Assembly (NCBI RefSeq): GCF_006381105.1
Contig: NZ_VDET01000002.1
Coordinates: 587,223 to 651,222 of the forward strand
Source of the DNA: Flavicella sediminum
Lineage (GTDB): Bacteria; Bacteroidota; Bacteroidia; Flavobacteriales; Flavobacteriaceae
Reading direction: 5' to 3'
Length of the DNA: 64,000 nt
Positions 1 to 7,286 of the stretch are shown here, in pieces (position 1 is the stretch's first letter; the number at the start of each line of letters is the position of its first letter). The position numbers and the translations under genes were made by a program. The notes beneath the pieces are model-generated. The model searched no databases and was not told the DNA's origin. It saw nothing but the letters and a program-made list of their open reading frames with translations.

Positions 1-539
1 CTGAAGAACTAAAAAACGACCACGAACTGCAAGTCATATTTGCTTTTATTGTCTGTTTTGGTTTTGCCGTAGCTACCGCATTTTTCGGACTATCCGCTGC
101 GTTAGGAGCTTTTGTTGGTGGTATGGTTGTAAATGCATCAAAATCTACAGAATGGTTTCACCACAGCTTACACTCTTTTAGGATTTTATTTGTCGCCATC
201 TTTTTTGTTTCCATTGGTATGCTAATCGACTTAAAATTTTTAATGGAGCATATTAAAATTGTCGGACTTTTATTATTTGCCGTCTACTTTTGCAATCACC
301 TCATCAATACGCTGGTTATTTATTATTTCGGAAAAAACTGGAAAGACAGTCTGTATGGCGGTGCATTATTAGCTCAAATTGGTGAGCTTAGTTTTCTATT
401 AGCTTCCAGTGCTTTTTATTCAGGTATTGTTTCTGACTTTGAATACCAACTAACCATTATTGTCATTTCACTGACTTTATTAATTAGCCCTTTTTGGATT
501 GCTACAACAAAAAAGCTACTGCTCCTTATGAAAAATTAA
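1..539 (+). CDS. CPA2-family cation:proton antiporter, C-terminal part (partial)
   Basis: The reading frame is open from base 3 of the window, so the gene starts upstream and only its last about 178 residues are visible. The fragment consists of hydrophobic segments with the motif FGLSAALGAFVGGM, then a soluble turn and IFFVSIGMLIDL. This pattern is typical of the Kef/NapA-like Na+(K+)/H+ exchanger fold (CPA2 family), an inner-membrane antiporter for ion and pH homeostasis. The protein ends right after the last membrane helix, so no C-terminal TrkA-N (KTN) regulatory domain is present. That argues for a simple Na+/H+ exchanger rather than a full KefB/KefC. Ion specificity cannot be read from this fragment. 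The following gene is an MscS channel on the same strand 75 nt downstream, which fits an osmotic and ion homeostasis neighbourhood. Confidence 0.85.
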   Translation, partial: EELKNDHELQVIFAFIVCFGFAVATAFFGLSAALGAFVGGMVVNASKSTEWFHHSLHSFRILFVAIFFVSIGMLIDLKFLMEHIKIVGLLLFAVYFCNHLINTLVIYYFGKNWKDSLYGGALLAQIGELSFLLASSAFYSGIVSDFEYQLTIIVISLTLLISPFWIATTKKLLLLMKN

Positions 540-614
540 AGCTGGACTAGTTATGGAAAGAAATCCTTTGTACTTTTACATATATTAAAGTCCTTTAAAC
601 AAATAGCCCTTAGA

Positions 615-1439
615 ATGGATGCAGTCAATACATTTTTAAATATCTCTATTCCTTTTGGTACAGATGTTCATATTTCTATAAAATCGATATTGCTAACTGT
701 ACTTCTGTTTTTTATAGCTTCTATGGTGTTACGAGCTATTCGAAAAATTGTGACTCGAAAACTATCAGATGATGATAGTTTGAAATTCATTAATTTCTTT
801 GCTTACATCAAATACTTTATCTTTTTAATCATCTTTTTGGTGACCTTAAACAATAGCGGGGTTGAAATTACCGCTATTCTTACAGGTGCTGCTGCCTTAA
901 TGATTGGTGTTGGTTTGGCCTTGCAGACTTTATTTCAAGATATTATTAGTGGTGTACTCATATTGGTTGATCAGTCATTACAAGTAAATGATGTTATTGA
1001 ACTGGAAGGAAAAACAGGAAAAGTAATCAGTGTTAATTTAAGAACCACGAGAATGCTGACTACTTCTAATAAAATATTAATCATTCCGAACCATTTATTT
1101 TTAACAAATACTTTATACAACTGGACACAAAATGAAGTCGTAGTAAGAGAAATGGTAAAAGTTGGTGTAGCCTACGGAAGTGATGTTGCTTTGGTTAGAG
1201 ATCTTTTATTAGAAGCTGCAAATTCTGTAGATAGTGTTTTAAAAAACCCAGCACCTACCGTTCTTTTTACTGAATTTGGCGACAGTTCATTGAACTTCCA
1301 ATTAGCCGTTTCTTTAAAAGACAGTTTTATAGCCAGAATGCCCAAAAGTGAATTGCATTTTAAAATTGATGAATTGTTTAGAAAACACAATATAACCATA
1401 CCATTTCCTCAAAGAGATGTACATATTTACAAACACTAA
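615..1439 (+). CDS. Small MscS-family mechanosensitive ion channel
   Basis: This 274-residue protein is about the length of E. coli MscS. Two or three N-terminal membrane helices are followed by the pore-lining TM3 pattern rich in Gly and Ala (GAAALMIGVGLALQTLF, about residues 91-107). The beta domain follows, with VNDVIELEGKTGKV and the IPNHLFL segment, then a C-terminal alpha/beta domain. MscS channels open on membrane tension and release solutes during hypo-osmotic shock. The gene is 75 nt downstream of the antiporter on the same strand and ends 12 nt before the convergent neighbour, itself another MscS homologue. Family assignment is secure; gating and solute preference are unknown. Confidence 0.93.
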   Translation: MDAVNTFLNISIPFGTDVHISIKSILLTVLLFFIASMVLRAIRKIVTRKLSDDDSLKFINFFAYIKYFIFLIIFLVTLNNSGVEITAILTGAAALMIGVGLALQTLFQDIISGVLILVDQSLQVNDVIELEGKTGKVISVNLRTTRMLTTSNKILIIPNHLFLTNTLYNWTQNEVVVREMVKVGVAYGSDVALVRDLLLEAANSVDSVLKNPAPTVLFTEFGDSSLNFQLAVSLKDSFIARMPKSELHFKIDELFRKHNITIPFPQRDVHIYKH

Positions 1440-1451
1440 ACTTTGCACTAC

Positions 1452-2354
1452 TTACTCTGCATCATTTTTATGAATATTGGTAATTTCTAAAGTACTTGTA
1501 CCAATCATAATTATAGCATCATATTTTGCAATTTCATCGAGTATTTTTGTAAACATCACATCTTTAGTGCTTCGTCTATTTTTATAATCAACAATATAGC
1601 GAATGGTAAAGGTGATCCAGTTTTCATCAAAAACTAAGGTTACTACAGGATTTACATTGGCTTCTTCCACTCGAAACTTATTGGCTAATTCTTGCCAACT
1701 TTTTCTACTTCTATCTGCAAAATCACCGCAAACTTCATTGGCCACATCGGCAAATACTTTTTTTGCTGTATGGTAATCACTTTCTGTACGAATAGGAATG
1801 GTAATTTCATCCCATAAAAAAGGATATTCACTAGAATAATTATGCACTTTCTCTTTAAAAATAAAACTATTGGTTAGTGTTACAATTCTACCATTGTACA
1901 AATCGCCATTTACCCAATCTCCTATTTCCATAAGTGTGGTATTTAGCACGCCAATATCCACAATATCTCCTTTTACATCTCCAATTTTTACGCGCTGTCC
2001 AATTTGAACAGCATTGGTAGTAACAATATTTACCCAACCTGCAATACTGATAATAACCTCTTGCAGAGCAAAAGCAATTCCTGCCCCAGCAACTCCCATT
2101 GCCGTTCCAATATTCCCTAATTTATCATTGTAAACAAATAAAACAATGGCAATAAACAGGATATAACTAAACAGGTTGATAATTTTTCTCGTCTTGTACT
2201 TATTATCCGTACTTCTTACTTTCTTATTTAAGTTTTTTAAAATTATTTTACTAATAATACTAACTATCACAACCCCAATAAAAATTATCAGTAATCGTCT
2301 TAAGCTATCACTCTCTGCAAGTTCTTTTAAAAAAAGTATCACTTCATTTTCCAT
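1452..2354 (-). CDS. MscS-family mechanosensitive ion channel
   Basis: The 300-residue protein has an N-terminal anchor helix (LLIIFIGVVIVSIISKIIL), a second helix (YILFIAIVLFVYN) and an MscS TM3 segment GVAGAGIAFALQEVIISIAG. A beta domain follows with GQRVKIGDVKGDIVDIGVL and TLTNSFIF. After the beta domain the C-terminal part carries extra residues compared with the 274-residue paralogue, including the stretch FADRSRKSWQELANKF, so it may belong to a distinct MscS subclass. It starts 3 nt after the stop of the upstream 611-residue MscS homologue, so the two are very probably co-transcribed. Function as a tension-gated channel is inferred from the family. Confidence 0.9.
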   Translation of the reverse strand: MENEVILFLKELAESDSLRRLLIIFIGVVIVSIISKIILKNLNKKVRSTDNKYKTRKIINLFSYILFIAIVLFVYNDKLGNIGTAMGVAGAGIAFALQEVIISIAGWVNIVTTNAVQIGQRVKIGDVKGDIVDIGVLNTTLMEIGDWVNGDLYNGRIVTLTNSFIFKEKVHNYSSEYPFLWDEITIPIRTESDYHTAKKVFADVANEVCGDFADRSRKSWQELANKFRVEEANVNPVVTLVFDENWITFTIRYIVDYKNRRSTKDVMFTKILDEIAKYDAIIMIGTSTLEITNIHKNDAE

Positions 2355-2357
2355 AGG

Positions 2358-4193
2358 TTATTTTTTATCTGTAATATAATTTGGAGGAATGGTCAAACCA
2401 CTTCCGTCTCTTTCTGCACGGTAATGCGGTGATAAAATTTCAATTTGTGCCGAGTTAAAATTATCCTGAATATTTGCATGAATTTCCGAATAGGTTTTTG
2501 CCGACAATTTCGGTTTTTTAGTATACGCATTCAACTCATAACTCACATAAAAATCGTCCAAACTTGTTTGTAACACAAACGGTTTTGGGTCGTCTAATAC
2601 ATTTTTAGCACTCGTTGCAGCACTGATCAGCAACTCATGAACTTGAGGCCAAGGAACATCATAACCAATGGTAACCGTTGTATGTAAAATTAAACCTAGG
2701 TTGGTTGCACTAGAACTATAATTAATGGTACTACCATTTAAAATAGATGCATTTGGAATGGTAATATCTTCATTTTTAGCGGTTCTAATTCTGGTTACCA
2801 ACATAGTTTTTTCAATAACATCTCCCGTAGTATCTGCAATCTTAACACGATCTCCAATTTTAAAAGCACGCATATAAGTAATCACCAAACCAGCAATAAT
2901 ATTTCCAATTGCAGAAGAAGATCCTAGTGAAATTAACACCCCTAAAAATACACTTACCCCTTGAAATACGTTGGAATCACTTCCTGGTAAATAAGGAAAA
3001 ATAACCACAAACGAAAAAGCATAAATGATGATTTTTAATAAATTGAAGGTAGGCTTTGCCCAATCAGGATAAAAACCTGGAATTTTCAACTTTTTCTTTT
3101 CAATTTCCAAAGCCAAAAACCCTAAAAATCGAACGATAGATTTGGCTACAAAAATGATAATCACAATGGCTATCAATGATGGAATAAAGCTAACAAAACC
3201 AAAAAAGATGTTTTTTAGCGGACTAGAAATTAAACCGATTAAAGTATCTGCTATGCTTTTGGTACTTGGAAAAATACTAAAAACCACAGGCAATGATAAA
3301 TACAAAACAAAGGCGATGACAAAGTATCGGAATACCTTAAATAAAAAGTCGATAATTTGAAGCTCTCGTTCTGTCGACAAGAATTCATAATTTTTAAATT
3401 TAATTCCCTTTATATTGTGTTTGAATTTTAGTTTTATTTTTTCATTGACATATTTAATTCCCTTGTTCAAATATTTTATTAAAAAATAAAATATCAGAAT
3501 GGTTAACACCAATACCACAATACGTATTATCAAGGCAAAGAAATTATTCTGTGCTTGGTAATCTTTAATTTTTACCACCAACAAAGCACGTAAACTTTCT
3601 GCTATTTCTTTTTTAGGCTTGTCTTCCCAAAAAGCATCCTTATTGGTAATACTGGTAATAATTACGTCTCCATGAATCAAGTCAAAAGAATCCTCTCCTT
3701 CTTCAATAATTAATAATTCTTCTTTATAACTATTGTTATTGATAAGGTTTTCTAATTTATGTTGAATTCTTTCTGCACGTTCTGAAGGAGAAAAAGAACC
3801 CAACTTCGAATAGATATAATACACCGTATCTTTAAAAAAGAGCACAGGAACCCCTTTCGCATTGGCACGCAAAGAATCTATTTCTTGTTTGGCTTTTAAA
3901 TCTCTAGAGACTTGTACGTTTTTTAAAGAATCTATTTTAAACTGCAAACGTGCTTTCTTTCTTTTATCACGAGTGGTAAGTTCATTAATTTGTTGTTGCA
4001 ACACTATTTGCTGAATACTATCAGACATATTGATAGAATCAATAGCCGACATCATTTTTTTTGTTTGGTCTTGTTGCGTATTTAGAATGGAATCTTTTTT
4101 TGCATTTGGAATAGAATCATTTTGCGAAAAAGCAATTGTAGAAAAAAAGAAAACGAGTAAGGTTAAAAAAGACGTTTTAACTGCTGCTGTCAT
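2358..4193 (-). CDS. Large MscS-family mechanosensitive channel with periplasmic domain
   Basis: This 611-residue protein begins with a signal peptide (TSFLTLLVFFFSTIAFSQ). A periplasmic region of about 190 residues follows, rich in charged residues and Gln with likely coiled coil, then several membrane helices (about residues 215-430). The canonical MscS core has TM3-like GVLISLGSSSAIGNIIAGLV, the beta domain FKIGDRVKIADTTGDV and IPNASIL. This layout resembles the enlarged MscS types (MscK/YnaI-like or the flavobacterial mechanosensitive channel protein). It heads a two-gene unit with the next MscS gene. Channel function is well supported by the core; the role of the periplasmic segment is unknown. 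Confidence 0.92.
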   Translation of the reverse strand: MTAAVKTSFLTLLVFFFSTIAFSQNDSIPNAKKDSILNTQQDQTKKMMSAIDSINMSDSIQQIVLQQQINELTTRDKRKKARLQFKIDSLKNVQVSRDLKAKQEIDSLRANAKGVPVLFFKDTVYYIYSKLGSFSPSERAERIQHKLENLINNNSYKEELLIIEEGEDSFDLIHGDVIITSITNKDAFWEDKPKKEIAESLRALLVVKIKDYQAQNNFFALIIRIVVLVLTILIFYFLIKYLNKGIKYVNEKIKLKFKHNIKGIKFKNYEFLSTERELQIIDFLFKVFRYFVIAFVLYLSLPVVFSIFPSTKSIADTLIGLISSPLKNIFFGFVSFIPSLIAIVIIIFVAKSIVRFLGFLALEIEKKKLKIPGFYPDWAKPTFNLLKIIIYAFSFVVIFPYLPGSDSNVFQGVSVFLGVLISLGSSSAIGNIIAGLVITYMRAFKIGDRVKIADTTGDVIEKTMLVTRIRTAKNEDITIPNASILNGSTINYSSSATNLGLILHTTVTIGYDVPWPQVHELLISAATSAKNVLDDPKPFVLQTSLDDFYVSYELNAYTKKPKLSAKTYSEIHANIQDNFNSAQIEILSPHYRAERDGSGLTIPPNYITDKK

Positions 4194-4254
4194 AATTGGT
4201 TATTTTGTAAAGAAATATACAATATAAATTATTGATATATATAAACCTTTGTTG

Positions 4255-5142
4255 CTAAAATGTAAATAAAGAATAACCTAAAGACAGGCCTAGCCAAGGT
4301 TTTGAATTGTATTTCCACTGGTTGGTATGTTTTCCCAAACCTAAATCCGTACCTGCTGTGATACCAAAGGTGAATTTTTGATAAGAATATAGAAACCCCA
4401 TTCCCACAGAAATCAATGCAGTTCTTTGAACTTTTTCTTCATCGTTTTCATCTAAATAATTAAATTCCAAGTTATCTGTTCCTAAAAAAACACCTGTGGT
4501 AAATTTAGAATCGTAACTTTCATTGTCCACTTTTTCTCGAAACACAAATTTGGTAACTCCCCAAGTATAGCCAAACAAAGCACCTAAGTTTGCTCCTGTA
4601 CTAAATTCTACTTCATCAGCAAATCTAATTTTCAAAGGCACACTTAACGCATTAAAAGACCACTGGCGAAATGTAAGCGAAATTGCTTGTCTATTTTTCA
4701 ATTCAAAAAAGTAATAAATATCTCTATTCAAATAATCAGTTGTATCTACTTTTGCCAACCAAGGATTTATATAAATTCTATTGTCCACAAATTTCACATT
4801 CCCTTTGATACGCCCAACATTTGGTTTAAATATTTTCGTCCAAACACTCGGTTTCTTATTAATCCCTATTTCATTAAACTTCACGTTTTTATAGAGCGAT
4901 TCTGTTTGAATAAAATCATCGCTGTCTTTTGTTTTCAACTTTAAGACCGTCTCTTTTTTAGCCAGTTTTGTTTTTAAACTTACTTTATCTTTATTTCGTT
5001 TGGTCAAATTTTCTGACGCTGGCTTTTCAGGAATATAATACCGTTTTTTATAGGAGTCTTGTGCATAATTTACATAGCTGCAAAATAGCAAAATCAAGGT
5101 AAAGGCTGTTTTCATCGTTTTAAAGCTGTACTTTCGATTCAT
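4255..5142 (-). CDS. Secreted or outer-membrane protein of unknown function
   Basis: I do not recognise the family. The 295-residue product starts with a short basic stretch and a signal peptide (MKTAFTLILLFCSYVNYAQ); an internal ATG at 5115 would start directly at the signal peptide and is an alternative. A lysine-rich linker (about residues 35-100) precedes a C-terminal half with alternating hydrophobic and polar residues and aromatic ends (for example the final GLSLGYSLFTF), as in an outer-membrane beta-barrel. It follows the MscS pair on the same strand but with its own upstream gap. Confidence 0.7.
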   Translation of the reverse strand: MNRKYSFKTMKTAFTLILLFCSYVNYAQDSYKKRYYIPEKPASENLTKRNKDKVSLKTKLAKKETVLKLKTKDSDDFIQTESLYKNVKFNEIGINKKPSVWTKIFKPNVGRIKGNVKFVDNRIYINPWLAKVDTTDYLNRDIYYFFELKNRQAISLTFRQWSFNALSVPLKIRFADEVEFSTGANLGALFGYTWGVTKFVFREKVDNESYDSKFTTGVFLGTDNLEFNYLDENDEEKVQRTALISVGMGFLYSYQKFTFGITAGTDLGLGKHTNQWKYNSKPWLGLSLGYSLFTF

Positions 5143-5211
5143 ATTTTTATTTTAACAATCAAAGCTTGCTTTTCTAAGTGGCCTTTTTGATTTCAACATG
5201 AAAATAATAAT

Positions 5212-5219
5212 TATTTTTG
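5212..5219 (+). promoter_or_regulatory. Promoter -7 box for the DUF502 gene
   Basis: TATTTTTG matches the Bacteroidota -7 consensus TAnnTTTG. A TTTG (5186-5189) lies 22 nt upstream as a possible -33 element. The position excludes translation starts at 5217 or earlier and supports the ATG at 5256. Confidence 0.55.
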
Positions 5220-5255
5220 ATATCAAACCAGAACAAACACTTTATTATAACTCTT

Positions 5256-5825
5256 ATGAACAAATTAATCACCTATTTTATTCAAGGTCTACTGTATATT
5301 GCTCCAATAGGAATCACCGCATATGTTATTTACAATATATTGATCTTTATTTACGACAACTCACAACAACTCATCAATGCTCTTTTTGGTATAGAAGTTC
5401 CAGGTTTAGGAGTTGTAGCTATCGTTCTTTTTTTAATACTGGTGGGTTTCTTAGGAAAAACAATTATTGCCAAACCTTTAAAAGCCATCTTCAGAAAAAT
5501 ACTCACAAAAATTCCCTTATTAAATTTTATTCATAGTGCTTTAAACGATTTATTTTCTGCTTTTGTTGGAAAGGACAAAAAATTTAACAAACCTGTTTTG
5601 GTAAAAATCAATCACGAATCCAATCTTGAAAAATTAGGATTTGTTACAGAAGAAGATTTATCTGCCTTAGGTTTAAACGGAAAAGTAGCGGTGTATTTTC
5701 CACATTCTTATAATTTTTCTGGTGAATTATTTATTGTGGATGCAAGTTCCGTTTCTCAATTAAACATCGATTCTAGTAAAGTCATGAAGTTTATTGTATC
5801 GGCTGGAGTTACAGGTTGGAAATAA
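5256..5825 (+). CDS. DUF502 family membrane protein
   Basis: This 189-residue protein has two N-terminal membrane helices (GLLYIAPIGITAYVIYNILI and VPGLGVVAIVLFLILVGFLG). A soluble domain follows with FIHSALNDLFSAF, GFVTEEDL and VAVYFPHSYNFSGELFIV. These are hallmarks of the DUF502 family, whose biochemical role is not established; a plant homologue is linked to vesicle trafficking. A start 39 nt further upstream is possible but would lie at the edge of the promoter box at 5212-5219, so I use the ATG at 5256. It converges on aat. Confidence 0.85.
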   Translation: MNKLITYFIQGLLYIAPIGITAYVIYNILIFIYDNSQQLINALFGIEVPGLGVVAIVLFLILVGFLGKTIIAKPLKAIFRKILTKIPLLNFIHSALNDLFSAFVGKDKKFNKPVLVKINHESNLEKLGFVTEEDLSALGLNGKVAVYFPHSYNFSGELFIVDASSVSQLNIDSSKVMKFIVSAGVTGWK

Positions 5826-5842
5826 CACAAGCACTGTTAACC

Positions 5843-6481
5843 CTACTGTTCAAGCAGTTGTCTAAAAATAGCTCTTGGAATTTCTTCAGCACCCAAACTC
5901 GCCAAATGATCGTTATAGACTTGGCAATCTATGAGTTTGTAATTTTCTTTTTCTAATTTCTGAGCAAGGCTAATAAAGGCTACTTTTGAAGCATTGCTCT
6001 TTTTACTAAACATGCTTTCTCCGCAAAAAACATCACCCAAATCAACACCATACAAACCACCTACCAACTCTTCACCACACCAAACTTCTACCGATTTTGC
6101 GATTCCTTTTTTATGCAATTCTATATAGGCATTTTGCATATCATCGGTAATCCAAGTTCCCAATCCGTCACCGCGTTCTATCGACTTGCATTGATAAATA
6201 ACTTCTTCAAAAGCTGTGTTAAAAGTGACCGTAAAAATTTTATCTCGTAACACTTTACGCATGCTTTTTGAAATTTTCAATTCGTCAAAAAACAACACCA
6301 TTCTAGGATCCGGACTATACCAAATAATAGGTTCTCCTTCAGAATACCATGGAAAAATTCCATTTGTATAGGCGTTTATCAATCTTTCCGAAGACAAATC
6401 TCCACCCAAAGCCAAAACACCGTCTTTGTTTGCATTTTCAATATCCGGAAAATTCTTATTCTTATCTGAAAGCCATACCAT
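5843..6481 (-). CDS. aat: Leucyl/phenylalanyl-tRNA--protein transferase
   Basis: Aat attaches Leu or Phe from charged tRNA to the N-terminal Lys or Arg of proteins, marking them for ClpAP through the N-end rule. The 212-residue product has the family's signature stretches: GVLALGGDLSSERLINAY, NGIFPWYSEGEPIIWYSPDPR, GLGTWITDDMQNAY, EVWCGEELVGGLYGV and GESMFS near the C-terminus. Length is slightly below E. coli Aat (234). A TATTTTTG box ends only four nucleotides before the ATG, suggesting a leaderless transcript. It is divergent to the Crp/Fnr regulator. Confidence 0.96.
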   Translation of the reverse strand: MVWLSDKNKNFPDIENANKDGVLALGGDLSSERLINAYTNGIFPWYSEGEPIIWYSPDPRMVLFFDELKISKSMRKVLRDKIFTVTFNTAFEEVIYQCKSIERGDGLGTWITDDMQNAYIELHKKGIAKSVEVWCGEELVGGLYGVDLGDVFCGESMFSKKSNASKVAFISLAQKLEKENYKLIDCQVYNDHLASLGAEEIPRAIFRQLLEQ

Positions 6482-6485
6482 GCCG

Positions 6486-6493
6486 CAAAAATA
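6486..6493 (-). promoter_or_regulatory. Promoter -7 box of aat
   Basis: Reading the minus strand, TATTTTTG matches TAnnTTTG and is followed by CGGC and then the aat ATG. Transcription would start at or within a few bases of the start codon. Confidence 0.5.
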
Positions 6494-6527
6494 TGGAAAG
6501 AAATACTTGTTTTTACATCAGTCTTCA

Positions 6528-6547
6528 ACTAATTATAGTAAATTAGT
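6528..6547. promoter_or_regulatory. Inverted repeat in the aat/crp intergenic region
   Basis: The arms ACTAATT and AATTAGT are separated by 6 nt, in the divergent promoter region 40-60 nt upstream of the Crp/Fnr gene. It could be an operator or a short hairpin. It does not match the GTAAC-type palindromes found upstream of the sulfur genes. Confidence 0.3.
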
Positions 6548-6586
6548 CTCTGCTTTACAAACTAATTTTATGCTGTACTTTTTGAT

Positions 6587-7219
6587 ATGCTTGAAGAACT
6601 AAAAAAACATTATGGATATCTTTTTGAAGACCAACTCTTAGAAGAAATTAACAACGTAAGTACGCTAAAAGACATTCCCGAAGGAACCAAAATAATTGAG
6701 GTAGGTCAAACCTTAAGTAAAATGCCTTTGTTGCTAGAAGGAGCTATAAAAATACTTAGAGATGACGACAAAGGAGATGAATTGCTATTGTATTTTTTAG
6801 AAAAAGGAGATACCTGCGCCATGACCTTAACTTGCTGTACCGGAAATGCAAAAAGTGAAATTAAAGCCATTACGGAAATTGACACCAAACTTATTATGGT
6901 ACCTATTCAATACATGGAAATTTGGATGGGTAAGTACAAATCGTGGAGAGATTTTGTTTTACAAAGCTACCAAGCAAGAATGTTGGAATTATTAGATACC
7001 ATTGATAAAATTGCCTTTTTAAAAATGGACGAACGCCTTTTAAACTACTTAAAAGACAAAGCCATGATCAATGGAAACACCCTAATAAAAACTACACATC
7101 AAGAAATCGCTTATGAATTGCACACCTCTCGTGTGGTGGTTTCTAGACTCTTAAAAAAGTTAGAACAACAAAAAATCATCATTCTACATAGAAATTCACT
7201 TGAACTATTGAATATTTAA
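6587..7219 (+). CDS. Crp/Fnr-family transcriptional regulator with vicinal cysteines
   Basis: The 210-residue protein has an N-terminal cyclic-nucleotide-binding-like beta-roll (about 25-125), a long dimerisation helix, and a C-terminal winged helix with TTHQEIAYELHTSRVVVSRLLKKLE as the HTH. The cNMP-pocket arginine motif of true CRP is not evident. Instead the beta-roll carries TCAMTLTCCTGNAKSE, giving a Cys pair plus one more Cys. It sits directly before a SulP transporter and a persulfide dioxygenase, so it is a plausible regulator of sulfur stress, with thiols as the sensor (inference). Two matched palindromes upstream of the next two genes are its likely operators. Confidence 0.92.
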   Translation: MLEELKKHYGYLFEDQLLEEINNVSTLKDIPEGTKIIEVGQTLSKMPLLLEGAIKILRDDDKGDELLLYFLEKGDTCAMTLTCCTGNAKSEIKAITEIDTKLIMVPIQYMEIWMGKYKSWRDFVLQSYQARMLELLDTIDKIAFLKMDERLLNYLKDKAMINGNTLIKTTHQEIAYELHTSRVVVSRLLKKLEQQKIIILHRNSLELLNI

Positions 7220-7226
7220 AAGCACT

Positions 7227-7240
7227 GTAACAATTGTTAC
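7227..7240. promoter_or_regulatory. Palindromic operator upstream of the SulP gene
   Basis: GTAACAATTGTTAC is a perfect 14-bp palindrome. Its centre is 33 bp upstream of the centre of the TATTTTTG -7 box at 7263-7270, which puts it near -40, the classical position for class II activation by Crp/Fnr proteins. A second copy with the same spacing lies at 9017-9030. Confidence 0.65.
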
Positions 7241-7262
7241 TGTCAGAACTTTCGTTCTCTTC

Positions 7263-7270
7263 TATTTTTG
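7263..7270 (+). promoter_or_regulatory. Promoter -7 box of the SulP gene
   Basis: TATTTTTG matches TAnnTTTG and leaves a 16-nt spacer to the ATG. No good -33 TTG is seen, consistent with dependence on an activator at the upstream palindrome. Confidence 0.6.
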
Positions 7271-7286
7271 CTAAAAATAAAAATAG

